Assembly (NCBI RefSeq): GCF_900105215.1 | Contig: NZ_FOIP01000002.1 | Location: 682,001 to 746,000 of the forward strand | From: Lacrimispora sphenoides | Lineage (GTDB): Bacteria > Bacillota > Clostridia > Lachnospirales > Lachnospiraceae | Direction: 5' to 3' | DNA: 64,000 nucleotides | In this document: positions 15,937 to 24,476 of the stretch, piece after piece | How the letters are laid out: each line of letters opens with the position of its first letter | Position numbering within the stretch: the first letter of the stretch is position 1 | Translations under genes and position numbers: made by a program | Notes under the pieces: model-generated | What the model saw: only the letters and a program-made list of their open reading frames with translations | Databases searched by the model: none | What the model was told of the DNA's origin: nothing

Positions 15937-15980
15937 TATCAGATTCTTGGTTAACCGGATTCTGATAAGTATGGTATAAT
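15937..15980 (+). promoter_or_regulatory. LysR-type operator dyad and promoter of the sulfur operon
   Basis: TATCAGA (15937-15943) and TCTGATA (15961-15967) form a perfect interrupted dyad. It overlaps the -35 candidate TTAACC (15951-15956), which is 18 bases from TATAAT (15975-15980). This position fits activation by the divergent LysR protein. Confidence 0.6.
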
Positions 15981-16039
15981 TTGAATTGTGATTTTGTTAT
16001 AATATTAACAAATACTATTTTTAAGAAAGGGGGATTTAC

Positions 16040-16726
16040 GTGTCAGAGGTTAACTCAAAAGTTGGTGGGGAAAGAGTGCGTAAGCCAAGAAAACCGAAAA
16101 AAAGCCAGATCCCATACGCAATTCTGGTTACAATCCTGATTATTGCTTTTGGATCTTATTTGGCAGGAGGGAGCAATAAGCTGCCTGTTTATTGGGGATT
16201 CGGTATTGCATTCGGGTATATCCTGCAGCGTTCACGTTTCTGCTTTACGGCAGCATTCCGTGATCCATGCATAACAGGAAGCACATCTGTTACAAGAGCA
16301 GTACTGGTTGCAGTTGCAGTTGGCAGCGTTGGTTTCTGGGCAATTAAGTATGCCGGTGTATTGGCAAATGCGGATTCCAATCTCAACATGGTTGGCGTAG
16401 CGCCTATCGGTTTACCCTTGGCTGTTGGTGCGGTTCTGTTTGGAATCGGAATGGTCATTGCCGGCGGCTGTGCATCCGGAACCTTGATGCGCGTTGGAGA
16501 GGGCTTTACCATGCAAATGCTGTCTTTGGTATTTTTCATAGCAGGCTCTTTCTGGGGTGCACATGATATGAACTTCTGGAGCAAATTCAATACAAATGCT
16601 CCGAAGATCTTTTTACCGGACGTGTTTGGCTGGTTTGGTGCAATCGTTGTACAGGGATTGATCATTGTGCTGTTATACATAGCGGCTGTCAAATGGCAGG
16701 AAAAGAAAATGGGAAGTGCAGAATAA
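16040..16726 (+). CDS. YeeE/YedE (TsuA-like) transporter, first half
   Basis: 228 residues with a GTG start after AAGGGGGATTTAC. A Lys/Arg-rich N-terminus precedes about five membrane segments. The YeeE/YedE signatures RSRFCFTAAFRDP (near residue 68) and GGCASGTLMRVGEG (near residue 148) are present with their Cys residues. Family knowledge: single-chain TsuA/YeeE proteins of about 330-350 residues take up thiosulfate through a line of Cys residues; related YedE proteins are linked to selenium. Here the length is that of about half to two-thirds of a full transporter, and a second YeeE-type protein follows after one TusA-like gene, so the two probably pair. Confidence 0.87.
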   Translation: MSEVNSKVGGERVRKPRKPKKSQIPYAILVTILIIAFGSYLAGGSNKLPVYWGFGIAFGYILQRSRFCFTAAFRDPCITGSTSVTRAVLVAVAVGSVGFWAIKYAGVLANADSNLNMVGVAPIGLPLAVGAVLFGIGMVIAGGCASGTLMRVGEGFTMQMLSLVFFIAGSFWGAHDMNFWSKFNTNAPKIFLPDVFGWFGAIVVQGLIIVLLYIAAVKWQEKKMGSAE

Positions 16727-16754
16727 AATAATTTAAAATTAAAGGAGATATAAA

Positions 16755-16982
16755 ATGGCTGAATTTACATTAGATTGTCTGGGAGAGGCTTGTCCAGTCC
16801 CGCTTATGAAAACTGAGAAAAAAATCAATGAGTTATCCGTAGGAGACGTTCTGGCTGTATCCATCGATCACAGCTGCGCAATGAAGAATATTCCTGAGTG
16901 GGCAAGAAAACAGGGACATAACGTAGAAATTGAAGAAGTAGATGATGGAGAATGGGAAATTGTCATCGAGAAGACGAAGTAG
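16755..16982 (+). CDS. TusA-family sulfur carrier between the transporter halves
   Basis: 75 residues. CPVP in GEACPVPLMKTEKK (Cys at residue 13) is the sulfur-accepting motif; SIDHSC is the second conserved block. The ATG follows TTAAAGGAGATATAAA. Family knowledge: in TsuA/TsuB pairs the TusA-like partner takes sulfur from imported thiosulfate on the cytoplasmic side. Its placement between the two YeeE-type genes is strong context for that role. It shares the DCLG..CPVP pattern with the 14678-14899 protein but the two are clearly diverged. Confidence 0.92.
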   Translation: MAEFTLDCLGEACPVPLMKTEKKINELSVGDVLAVSIDHSCAMKNIPEWARKQGHNVEIEEVDDGEWEIVIEKTK

Positions 16983-17001
16983 ATAACTTCCGTGAAAGCA
17001 G

Positions 17002-17559
17002 GTGAATAAATTGAAACAATTTTTTATTAAGCTTGGCGATCATCCCATTTACAAAAAGCTGTTAAAAGAACCCTTAACATACGTGGCCGGTGCTGTATTG
17101 CTTGCAGTATTTCAAATTGCCCATTTTGCAGCTCTTGGCAGCGGCTGGGGCGTAACAAGCGCATTTGCCAACTGGGGCACCTGGATCTACAAGGCTCTTG
17201 GCGGTGACGCAAGCGGCTGGGTATATTATGCCTCAGAAAAGATGCAGAAGGAACTAAATACCAGCTTTCTGGCAGACGGTGCTTCCATCCGCAATCTGGG
17301 CATTGTACTGGGTGCTTTTGCGGCAACGTTATTTGCATCACAGTTTAAGATCAAGAAGATCAAGTCTTTACGTCAGGTAATAGCGGCTATTCTTGGTGGT
17401 TTGTTAATGGGCTATGGAGCAAGACTTGCAAATGGTTGTAATATAGGAGCGTTATTTACCGCAATTTCATCCTTTTCCTTATCCGGATGGGTATTCGGTG
17501 CGTTTCTGCTGGTAGGAGCTTTTCTGGGAAGCAAATTATTAGCCAAATATTTTATGTAA
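17002..17559 (+). CDS. YeeE/YedE (TsuA-like) transporter, second half
   Basis: 185 residues with a GTG start following GAAAGCAGGTG. Membrane segments include VAGAVLLAVFQIAHFAALG, LGIVLGAFAATLFA and WVFGAFLLVGAFLGS. The family motif GYGARLANGCNIGALFTAI lies at about residues 135-153 and contains the conserved Cys. Together with the 16040-16726 protein it would form a heteromeric channel. It starts 19 bases after the TusA-like gene and is followed by the thioredoxin reductase-like gene. Confidence 0.87.
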   Translation: MNKLKQFFIKLGDHPIYKKLLKEPLTYVAGAVLLAVFQIAHFAALGSGWGVTSAFANWGTWIYKALGGDASGWVYYASEKMQKELNTSFLADGASIRNLGIVLGAFAATLFASQFKIKKIKSLRQVIAAILGGLLMGYGARLANGCNIGALFTAISSFSLSGWVFGAFLLVGAFLGSKLLAKYFM

Positions 17560-17633
17560 TTTGTAATCATGGGGCGATCATATTTGATTGCCCCTATAAA
17601 AATATAAGAATATTCAGAGAGGAACAGGTTGCA

Positions 17634-18854
17634 ATGACTAAAAAAACAGAATCATATGACGTTGTAATTATAGGGGGCGGAGCAGCCGGCTTAACTGCAG
17701 GAATATATTGCGGCAGAGCCAAGCTGAAAACATTGATCATAGAAAAAACTTTGGTAGGCGGGCTTGCCACATATACCAATGAAATAGAGAACTATCCCGG
17801 TTTTCCGGATGGGGCGACAGGCCTTGGACTGATGGAATTATTTCATAAACAGGCTAAAAAGTTCGGTGTGGAGTTTAAATTAACTGATGTAAAATCCGTA
17901 TCTCTGCAAGGAGATATCAAGCAGGTAGAGACGTTTCGTACCATTTACCAGGCAAAGGTTGTAATTGTCGGAAGCGGCGGCAAGCCACGTTTGACCGGTG
18001 CAAAAAATGAGGATTTATATCTTTATGACAAAGGAATCTCTTTCTGTGCCACCTGTGACGCAGCGGCAAACACCGGAAAGACTGTTATGGTCATCGGAAG
18101 CGGAGATGCAGCCATTGAAGAAGGGATATTTTTAACTAAATTTGCAGATAAAGTTTTGGTATCTGTTATGCATGAGAATGGCAAAATGGACTGCAACGAG
18201 ATTGCAAAGGCACAGGCACTGGCAAATCCGAAAATGGAATTTATCTGGAATACGGTTGTAGACAGCTTTGAAGGAGACGAAAGACTGAACACAGTTGTGT
18301 TAAAAAATGTGAAAACAGAGGAAAAAGTTCCCGTTCACGTGGACAGCTGTTTCCTTTTTATCGGCTATCTGCCAAATACAGAAATATTCCGTGATATCCT
18401 GGACATGAACCGAGGCGGTTATCTGTTAACAAATGAACGGATGGAGACAAACATCCCCGGAGTATTTGCAGTGGGAGATGTACGGGACAAATACTTAAAG
18501 CAGGTTGCAACAGCGGTAGGAGACGGTGCCGTTGCCGGATACGGCGCAGAAAAATATGTATCGGAATGTGAAATATTTGAAAAGCAGATTATGAATGAAG
18601 GAAAATCTTCACTGGTATACATATATAATGCAATCGACCCTCAAGCTAGAGAACTGCTGCCGGTTTTCAAAGAGTTTGAACAGGATCACAGCGATATCCG
18701 GGTATCCTGCATCGACGTTTATAAATCAGATGGCATTGCAAAACGACTTGATGTTGAGAGTACTCCCTGTTTCGTCTGGATCAAAGATGGTCAGATTAAG
18801 GAGAAGTATTACGGTGAAATAACTCCGGAGCGCATAAACAGCATTTGCAAATAG
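17634..18854 (+). CDS. Thioredoxin reductase-like flavoprotein fused to a CxxC-less thioredoxin domain
   Basis: 406 residues. The ATG at 17634 follows AGAGAGGAACAG; the longer frame overlaps the transporter gene. Residues 1-305 are a TrxB-type FAD/NAD(P)H oxidoreductase: GGGAAGLTAG, the redox motif CATC (C138, C141), VIGSGDAAIEEG and the C-terminal FAVGDVR. Residues about 320-406 have a thioredoxin fold (SSLVYIYN, VSCIDVYKS, VESTPCFVWIKDGQI with the cis-Pro) but the usual WCxxC is replaced by AIDPQA, so this domain cannot do dithiol exchange. Probably reduces a sulfur intermediate or the TusA persulfide; that is inferred from the operon. Confidence 0.85.
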   Translation: MTKKTESYDVVIIGGGAAGLTAGIYCGRAKLKTLIIEKTLVGGLATYTNEIENYPGFPDGATGLGLMELFHKQAKKFGVEFKLTDVKSVSLQGDIKQVETFRTIYQAKVVIVGSGGKPRLTGAKNEDLYLYDKGISFCATCDAAANTGKTVMVIGSGDAAIEEGIFLTKFADKVLVSVMHENGKMDCNEIAKAQALANPKMEFIWNTVVDSFEGDERLNTVVLKNVKTEEKVPVHVDSCFLFIGYLPNTEIFRDILDMNRGGYLLTNERMETNIPGVFAVGDVRDKYLKQVATAVGDGAVAGYGAEKYVSECEIFEKQIMNEGKSSLVYIYNAIDPQARELLPVFKEFEQDHSDIRVSCIDVYKSDGIAKRLDVESTPCFVWIKDGQIKEKYYGEITPERINSICK

Positions 18855-18884
18855 AAAAAAACAATTGATCAGGTTCTTATTGAA

Positions 18885-18923
18885 ACGTCCTGCGGCCAGT
18901 TTGGCCCAGGGCGTATTTTTTTT
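18885..18923 (+). terminator. Terminator of the sulfur operon
   Basis: ACGTCCTGCGGCC pairs with GGCCCAGGGCGT with one bulge and one G-T pair, followed by ATTTTTTTT. It begins 30 bases after the stop codon. Confidence 0.85.
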
Positions 18924-18975
18924 GTTGTACATAGTAAGTGTTTATGATAAATTTGGTGGAATGTAAGATAAAAAG

Positions 18976-19010
18976 AAAAATGCCCCAAAATTAAATTTTG
19001 GGACATTTTT
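18976..19010. terminator. Second, bidirectional terminator-like hairpin
   Basis: AAAAATG-C-CCCAAAA / TTTTGGG-A-CATTTTT is a near-perfect hairpin with A and T tracts on both sides, so it can work in either direction. Confidence 0.75.
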
Positions 19011-19375
19011 CGTACTTAGGGTTAAGCTGTTAACAACACATCGCTAACAGCTAAACTGTTATTTCCGCATTGCCATCCATAGCTTGACACCTCCGTCTAT
19101 AATGATGTGTTTTTGAACACAATGTTATTATGAGCATAATCCAAAAAAATATGATGGAAATATTTAGAAAATAAAAAAATGCAGGGACAGACAGCAAATT
19201 AAGTTGTCAACTTTGTTTAACCTCATCAAATACCGGAGCGGATTTCAAAAATCAATAGACTGCAAAAGAAAAACTCTGAAATTATTAACTTTCGGCATCT
19301 TGCGTGATATACTATATTTTATCACATTTGGCAATGATTTCAGGAATAAGATTATATTGGAAGCAGAGGAGAATG
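19011..19375. other. Intergenic stretch with ABC operon promoter
   Basis: No convincing gene. A promoter TTAACT (19285-19290), 17-base spacer, TATACT (19308-19313) lies about 60 bases before the ABC exporter start. GTTAAGCTGTTAAC and GCTAACAGCT around 19020-19053 form imperfect inverted repeats. Nothing else was recognised. Confidence 0.45.
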
Positions 19376-21094
19376 ATGAAACTTTATAGCAAATATTTCA
19401 GAAGATATAAAAAGCCGTTTTTCATAGCCGTTTTGTGCGTGACGCTGGAAGCGGTCTGCGATTTGCTTGGACCGACGCTGATGTCACATATCGTAAACAG
19501 CGGAATTGAAAAAGGCTCTCTGACAGGGGTTTATCACTGGGGCATGCTGATGCTCCTTGTAACTTTGATAGGCGCTTGCTTTGCTGTAGCGCGAAATATT
19601 TTGGCAAGTCATGTTTCTCAAAGAATGGGAGCGGATTTACGGGCAGACTTATTTGAGAAAATCATGTTTTTTTCGGAAGTAAGTGCAGATAAGATTGAAA
19701 GCGGTTCGCTCATAACCAGGATGACAAATGATACCTCTCAAATTATACAATTTGTAAATGGAATGATGCGTATTTTCCTTAAGGCTCCTGTTGTCTGTAT
19801 CGGCAGCATGGTACTGGCAAGCCTGCTCAATATCCGGCTCAGTCTCATCATATATGGAGTAGTAGCTGTTGTTACCATATTAATTTATTTTAGCATGAAA
19901 ATCAGCTATTCAAGATTCTACCAGCTGCAAAAGGCTATGGATCAGGTTAATTCAAAGGTACAGGAATACTTGATCGGTGTGCGGCTCGTCAAAGCATTTG
20001 GTACTTTTGGAAAGGAAAAAGATAAATTTGAAGAGGCCAACGAGAATTTAATGCAGAAAGGAATCTCCACCCAAATGGTCATTACAGTCATCTCACCTCT
20101 TTTAACATTGGCTGTGGGAATCGGAACAGCTGTTGTGATTTATATTGGCAGCAGACTATTTACAATGGACCTTGCGAATACAGGGGATATTACGGCGTTT
20201 ACAATCTATATGGCACAGATACTTTCCTCTCTGATTATGATAACGAATGTATTTACCATGTTCGTCCGTACCAAAGCTTCTACGGCCCGGATTGGTGAAG
20301 TTTTTGACTGTGAAGAAGATTGTTTAAGAAGTTATGAAAATAGAAAACTGAGTGGGAAAATCACCTTTGAAAATGTTACCTTCGCCTATCCAAACGGCAG
20401 CGGGATTCCGGCAATCAAAGATCTTTCTTTCTCTGTAAACAGCGGGGAAAGCCTTGCGATTATCGGCCCCACCGGGAGCGGAAAATCAACGATTACCTGG
20501 CTTCTGCTTCGTTTTTATGATGTGGACAGCGGAAAAATAATTCTGGACGATTACGAGATTAAAATGCTGGGTGCGGATGAAGTCCGAAGTAATGTAGCGG
20601 TGGTTCCGCAGAAACCGGTGCTGTTTTCGGGATCAGTAGCGGATAATCTTAAATGGGGGGATAAACACGCCGCCATTAATGAGCTGCGGCAGGCTGCCGA
20701 TAAAGCACAGGCAGACTTTATCATGCAGATGCCTGATGGTTATGATAGTATTCTTGGAAGCGGCGGAGTTAATTTATCCGGAGGGCAGAAGCAGCGTCTT
20801 TCCATCGCCAGAGGGATCCTGAAAAATGCTTCTATACTGATTTTAGATGACGCGACCAGTGCGCTTGATGCCGTTACCGAGGCAAAGGTACGGGAAGGTC
20901 TTAAGGATAAAGAATTAAAACAGACTGTGATTATGATCACACAACGCTGCGGAACTGCCATGTCTGCGGATAAAATTCTGGTTATGGAGAATGGCCGGAA
21001 GGTGGGTTTTGGCACTCATAAAGAATTACTGGAGTCCTGTGAAGTTTACCAGGATATCTATCACACACAGATTGAAAGCGGTAGGGAGGCATAA
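19376..21094 (+). CDS. ABC exporter half-transporter with degenerate ATP site
   Basis: 572 residues. The ATG at 19376 is chosen because GCAGAGGAG lies 4-6 bases before it. Six membrane segments (residues 15-310) precede the ATPase domain with Walker A GPTGSGKST, Q-loop AVVPQKPVLF and signature LSGGQKQRL. The Walker B end is LILDDATSALD (Asp where the catalytic Glu normally is) and the switch His is replaced by Gln (MITQRCGT). The next gene has the canonical residues. This is the arrangement of heterodimeric exporters such as TM287/288 and BmrC/D, in which one ATP site is inactive. Substrate unknown: drug, peptide or lipid. Confidence 0.93.
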   Translation: MKLYSKYFRRYKKPFFIAVLCVTLEAVCDLLGPTLMSHIVNSGIEKGSLTGVYHWGMLMLLVTLIGACFAVARNILASHVSQRMGADLRADLFEKIMFFSEVSADKIESGSLITRMTNDTSQIIQFVNGMMRIFLKAPVVCIGSMVLASLLNIRLSLIIYGVVAVVTILIYFSMKISYSRFYQLQKAMDQVNSKVQEYLIGVRLVKAFGTFGKEKDKFEEANENLMQKGISTQMVITVISPLLTLAVGIGTAVVIYIGSRLFTMDLANTGDITAFTIYMAQILSSLIMITNVFTMFVRTKASTARIGEVFDCEEDCLRSYENRKLSGKITFENVTFAYPNGSGIPAIKDLSFSVNSGESLAIIGPTGSGKSTITWLLLRFYDVDSGKIILDDYEIKMLGADEVRSNVAVVPQKPVLFSGSVADNLKWGDKHAAINELRQAADKAQADFIMQMPDGYDSILGSGGVNLSGGQKQRLSIARGILKNASILILDDATSALDAVTEAKVREGLKDKELKQTVIMITQRCGTAMSADKILVMENGRKVGFGTHKELLESCEVYQDIYHTQIESGREA

Positions 21095-21097
21095 CGT

Positions 21098-22945
21098 ATG
21101 GCAGAAAAATACAGTCAGCAACAGCCAAAAGTACCGACGATGAGTCAGCGTCCGGGAGGCGGAAGGAATCGTTTTGCTCCGACTGCAAAACCCAAGAATG
21201 CAAAAGGAACGCTGCTTCGGATTGTTAAAATCTATATGCGGTGGGGGAAGACCATATTTGTGGCAATCCTTCTGACCATCCTCTCTTCCTTGATATCAGT
21301 AGCGATTCCATATTATGTGGGTAAAACCTTCAATACCTTTGATATCACGAACAGGAGTGTGGACTCCGCCAAGCTGGTTTCACTTCTTATCATCATATTA
21401 AGTTTCTATCTGATCAACTGGCTGCTTAATTTAATTAATGGTGTAATGATGCTGCGGATCTCCCAGAAGCTGGTTTTTACGCTTCGTACAGAATTCTTTG
21501 AGAAAATGCAGAAGCTTCCCCTTGAATTTTACGACACTCGGTCTCATGGGGATACCATGAGCAGAATTACAAATGACGTGGACAATATCAGTTCCACCAT
21601 TGCGCAGACAACAACACAACTGATCTCCAGCATCTTAACCCTGGTGGGTTCTCTGGCAGTCATGATCCGTTTGAACCTGCCGCTTACCTTTATGGTTCTG
21701 CTGTGCGTGCCGTTAGTTTCCTTATTGACAAAAACAATTGCCACCAAAAGCCGTGTTTATTTTTTGGCACAGCAGAGAAGCCTTGGAGCACTAAACGGTG
21801 TCATCGAGGAGAACATTCTTGGTTTAAAAATGGTGAAAGCCTTTGATAGACAAGAGGATATTATTCAGCAGTTTAAAGAAATCAACGAGCGCTTATGTGA
21901 AAGCAGCAGTAAAGCCCAGGTTTGGTCCGGGTATATGATGCCATTAATGAATGTCATTAATAATTTTGTATTTGCTGTTGTTGCAATCTTAGGTGGTATC
22001 TTATCGGTAAGCTATGGCCTGAAAGTAGGTACGGTAGTGAGCTTTTTAAGTTATTCAAAGCAGTTTGCACAACCGCTTAATTCGGTGGCAGGAATGTTTA
22101 ATACGATACAATCTGCACTGGCAGGAGCCGAGCGGGTTTTTGAAATATTGGATCATGAGGAAGAAACTGAAGATCATATGGATGCGGTTGAGATCCAACA
22201 TCCGGTCGGAGAAGTTTCCTTTCATAATGTGTGTTTTTCTTATGATAAAACAAAGCCGATTCTAAAAAACATAAGTTTTCACGTAAATCCAGGAGAGGTC
22301 ATTGCATTAGTCGGAGAAACAGGTGCTGGTAAAACAACAATTGTCAATCTTTTAACAAGGTTTTATGATGCGGATGGCGGTGAAATCATGATTGATAAGG
22401 TACCTATTACCCATATCAAACGGGACAATTTAAGAAGATGCTTCTCCGTTGTGCTTCAGGATACCAGTCTCTTTAGCGGAACGATCATGGACAATATCCG
22501 TTACTCTAAGAATGATGCCACGGAGGAAGAAGTGATCCAAGCGGCTAAAATTGCCCATGCCCACGATTTTATCGATAAACTTCCGAAAGGTTATGAGACG
22601 AATGTCTCCGCAGCTACCGATAATTTAAGTCAGGGACAGAGACAGCTGATATCCATTGCAAGAGCCGTTCTATGTGACAGCCCAATTTTGATCCTTGATG
22701 AAGCAACAAGCAGTGTTGATACCAAGACGGAAAAGGAGATACAAAAGGCCTTGGTCAGACTCATGCAGAACCGGACCAGCTTTTTGATAGCCCATCGTCT
22801 TTCAACAATCCGCGATGCGGACCACATCATGGTAATTGGTGAAGGGCAGATCCTGGAAAATGGAAATCACCAAAGTCTGATGAACGAGAAAGGCCGGTAT
22901 TATGAAATGGTTATGAGTCAGATGGGGAAGTCACTCCAAATGTAG
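21098..22945 (+). CDS. ABC exporter half-transporter with canonical ATPase
   Basis: 615 residues, starting 3 bases after its partner and preceded by GGGAGG. A disordered, basic N-terminus (about residues 1-40) precedes six membrane segments. The ATPase domain has Walker A GETGAGKTT, Walker B plus catalytic Glu LILDEATSSVDT and the switch His in LIAHRLSTI. Its signature LSQGQRQL has Gln in place of the first Gly. In heterodimeric exporters, the degenerate half contributes the intact LSGGQ to the active site formed with this half's Walker motifs, which fits the residues seen. Ends 41 bases before the convergent AraC gene. Confidence 0.93.
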   Translation: MAEKYSQQQPKVPTMSQRPGGGRNRFAPTAKPKNAKGTLLRIVKIYMRWGKTIFVAILLTILSSLISVAIPYYVGKTFNTFDITNRSVDSAKLVSLLIIILSFYLINWLLNLINGVMMLRISQKLVFTLRTEFFEKMQKLPLEFYDTRSHGDTMSRITNDVDNISSTIAQTTTQLISSILTLVGSLAVMIRLNLPLTFMVLLCVPLVSLLTKTIATKSRVYFLAQQRSLGALNGVIEENILGLKMVKAFDRQEDIIQQFKEINERLCESSSKAQVWSGYMMPLMNVINNFVFAVVAILGGILSVSYGLKVGTVVSFLSYSKQFAQPLNSVAGMFNTIQSALAGAERVFEILDHEEETEDHMDAVEIQHPVGEVSFHNVCFSYDKTKPILKNISFHVNPGEVIALVGETGAGKTTIVNLLTRFYDADGGEIMIDKVPITHIKRDNLRRCFSVVLQDTSLFSGTIMDNIRYSKNDATEEEVIQAAKIAHAHDFIDKLPKGYETNVSAATDNLSQGQRQLISIARAVLCDSPILILDEATSSVDTKTEKEIQKALVRLMQNRTSFLIAHRLSTIRDADHIMVIGEGQILENGNHQSLMNEKGRYYEMVMSQMGKSLQM

Positions 22946-22986
22946 TGATTACAGGCGAGACCACGCAGCAGTATCTTCCCAATTCA

Positions 22987-23877
22987 CTATTCAGTTTCCT
23001 TATTACGCAGTTTTGCTTGAATGTATTCGCTGGGAGTCATCGTTGTATATTTTTTAAAAACAGTTGAGAAATAGCTGCTGGTATTAAAATTCAACTGCAT
23101 GGCCACCTCTGTTACAGGGATATCCTTGAGAAGCAGCATTTTTGAAAAGTTAATTTTTTTCTTATTGATATAATTCCGCGGAGAGATGCCTACAATCCGC
23201 CTGAATTTCTGTTTAAACTGTGAGACGGACAGATTACAGATTCCAGCCAGGGTATGCAGTGATAATTCTTCCGTGACGTGATCTTCCACATACTGGACTG
23301 CTGCTTCGATATCATGGGTCAGATAATATCTGTCCTCTTTGGAGGCCGCGATCATTAACTGGAAGAAGATAATCAGATATCCGGCAATGAGCAGGTGGCT
23401 TCCTTCGGACAGGGCCAGCTCAAAGGCTTTATCTAGCAGGGGACGGGTTTCCTTGATATCCGTGGATATGATATGTCTCTTTATGTTTTTTAAATCTTGG
23501 ATCAATTGTTTTGCAGTTTCCTCATTTAAAAATAACAGTTTTTTTGGATCGCTGATATCGACCTGAAGCCGGTACTGCTCATTCAGGGAAACGGGGATTT
23601 CTTTTGTGCCGTGGACTTCGCCAGGAAAAGAAATAAAGATATTTCCACCGGATACTTCACATTCAGACTCCTGCATATGAAAGGAAAAGCTTCCCTTGGA
23701 TATAAAGGTAAATTCAAACGCATTCTCATGATAATGCGGGATAAGAGGAAAGATCGTGTTGTGGATATTGTGCATGGCAAACAGCCGTATACCCGGCAAG
23801 TTCAGTTCCTGCTGCGTCAGTACGATACGGTCTTTTGAATAGATATATTTATCATGCCGGCTGATCGGTGAATCCAT
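22987..23877 (-). CDS. AraC-family regulator with N-terminal cupin
   Basis: 296 residues. Residues 30-120 form a cupin-like sensor (HNTIFPLIPHYHENAFEFTF, FISFPGEVHG); residues 190-290 form the two AraC helix-turn-helix motifs (LSLHTLAGICNLSVSQFKQK, then VTEVAMQLNFNTSSYFSTVF). Typical of sugar-responsive regulators. It is convergent with the ABC exporter genes, so they are not an obvious divergent target; no sugar genes are adjacent on its 5' side. Confidence 0.92.
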   Translation of the reverse strand: MDSPISRHDKYIYSKDRIVLTQQELNLPGIRLFAMHNIHNTIFPLIPHYHENAFEFTFISKGSFSFHMQESECEVSGGNIFISFPGEVHGTKEIPVSLNEQYRLQVDISDPKKLLFLNEETAKQLIQDLKNIKRHIISTDIKETRPLLDKAFELALSEGSHLLIAGYLIIFFQLMIAASKEDRYYLTHDIEAAVQYVEDHVTEELSLHTLAGICNLSVSQFKQKFRRIVGISPRNYINKKKINFSKMLLLKDIPVTEVAMQLNFNTSSYFSTVFKKYTTMTPSEYIQAKLRNKETE

Positions 23878-24046
23878 GGCTATGCCTCCCTGGGTTTAAA
23901 ATTGTACAGTGTACTATTTAAATTGTAATATAAAATTGCAATAGTTACAATACATAGTTTTTTGTTATTTCAGAATTTAGGTTCATTGTAACAAAAAAAG
24001 AATAGGGACTTTTTCTCTCCCTACTCTTATTTCATATACTCAATTT

Positions 24047-24268
24047 CTAGAATTCATCAGATTGTCTCATTATAGTGCAACCAACATTTTCAATACAAGA
24101 TTTAATAGAATTTTCGTCCGTTGATTGATTATATCCAACTTCTATGGAACCTCTTGCTGCATCAATATTGACCATAGAAATTCCGTCTACTTTATCTAAT
24201 GCATTTTTAAGCTGTGTTTTAATCTCCGAATTCTGTATGCCTGATATATCATAATGAATTTTGTTCAT
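24047..24268 (-). CDS. HMA-fold protein without the metal-binding CxxC
   Basis: 73 residues. The ATG follows AAAGGAGTTAACTT on the minus strand. The beta-alpha-beta-beta-alpha-beta pattern of heavy-metal-associated domains is clear (IHYDISGIQNSEIKTQLKNA, VDGISMVNIDAARGSIEVGY, NSIKSCIENVGC), but the loop that normally carries GMxCxxC reads ISGIQNSE. Cys residues occur only near the C-terminus (SCIENVGC). So it probably does not bind copper in the usual way. It follows a 50-residue gene on the same strand and faces no obvious copper genes; a CopZ-like zinc/Fe-S protein lies divergently at 24934. Confidence 0.75.
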   Translation of the reverse strand: MNKIHYDISGIQNSEIKTQLKNALDKVDGISMVNIDAARGSIEVGYNQSTDENSIKSCIENVGCTIMRQSDEF

Positions 24269-24323
24269 AAGTTAACTCCTTTACCGTTTAAATTTACTTT
24301 ACGAAATATTTCAATGATATTGT

Positions 24324-24476
24324 CTAAGATTCTTTATCTTTCGAATTATCTGCCTTTAAACCGAATACAGCACGAGCGCTTTCTGCTTGTGGATTATGAT
24401 TAATATGTTTTGAATGAAAAGTACCATCTTCCTTTTTATGATTCTTAGTACTTTTTTTTGAATTATCTTTACTCAT
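24324..24476 (-). CDS. 50-residue hydrophilic protein (CPC_1213-like)
   Basis: ATG on the minus strand at 24476 follows AAAAGGAGGCAAATC, an almost ideal ribosome binding site; the stop is at 24324-24326. The protein is Lys/His/Ser-rich and contains SKHINHNPQAESARAVFGLK in its second half. I recall this HSKHI..NPQAESARA.FG pattern from the small clostridial CPC_1213 family; this is memory of the family, not a search. Function unknown. It lies 55 bases upstream of the HMA-like gene on the same strand and probably shares its transcript. Confidence 0.7.
   Translation of the reverse strand: MSKDNSKKSTKNHKKEDGTFHSKHINHNPQAESARAVFGLKADNSKDKES

Noticed and set aside
14678..18854. Assigning the sulfur cluster firmly to selenium metabolism (YedE/YedF type)
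   Set aside because: No selD or selenoprotein gene is present in the cluster, and the TsuA/TusA thiosulfate interpretation fits equally or better; left open.
19030..19100. A 9-codon minus-strand ORF behind GGAGGTG near 19088
   Set aside because: Too short to support as a gene and no context; could be a chance binding site.
19204..19389. Plus-strand 61-residue open frame before the ABC exporter
   Set aside because: It runs through the exporter's promoter and start and has no ribosome binding site or sensible composition.
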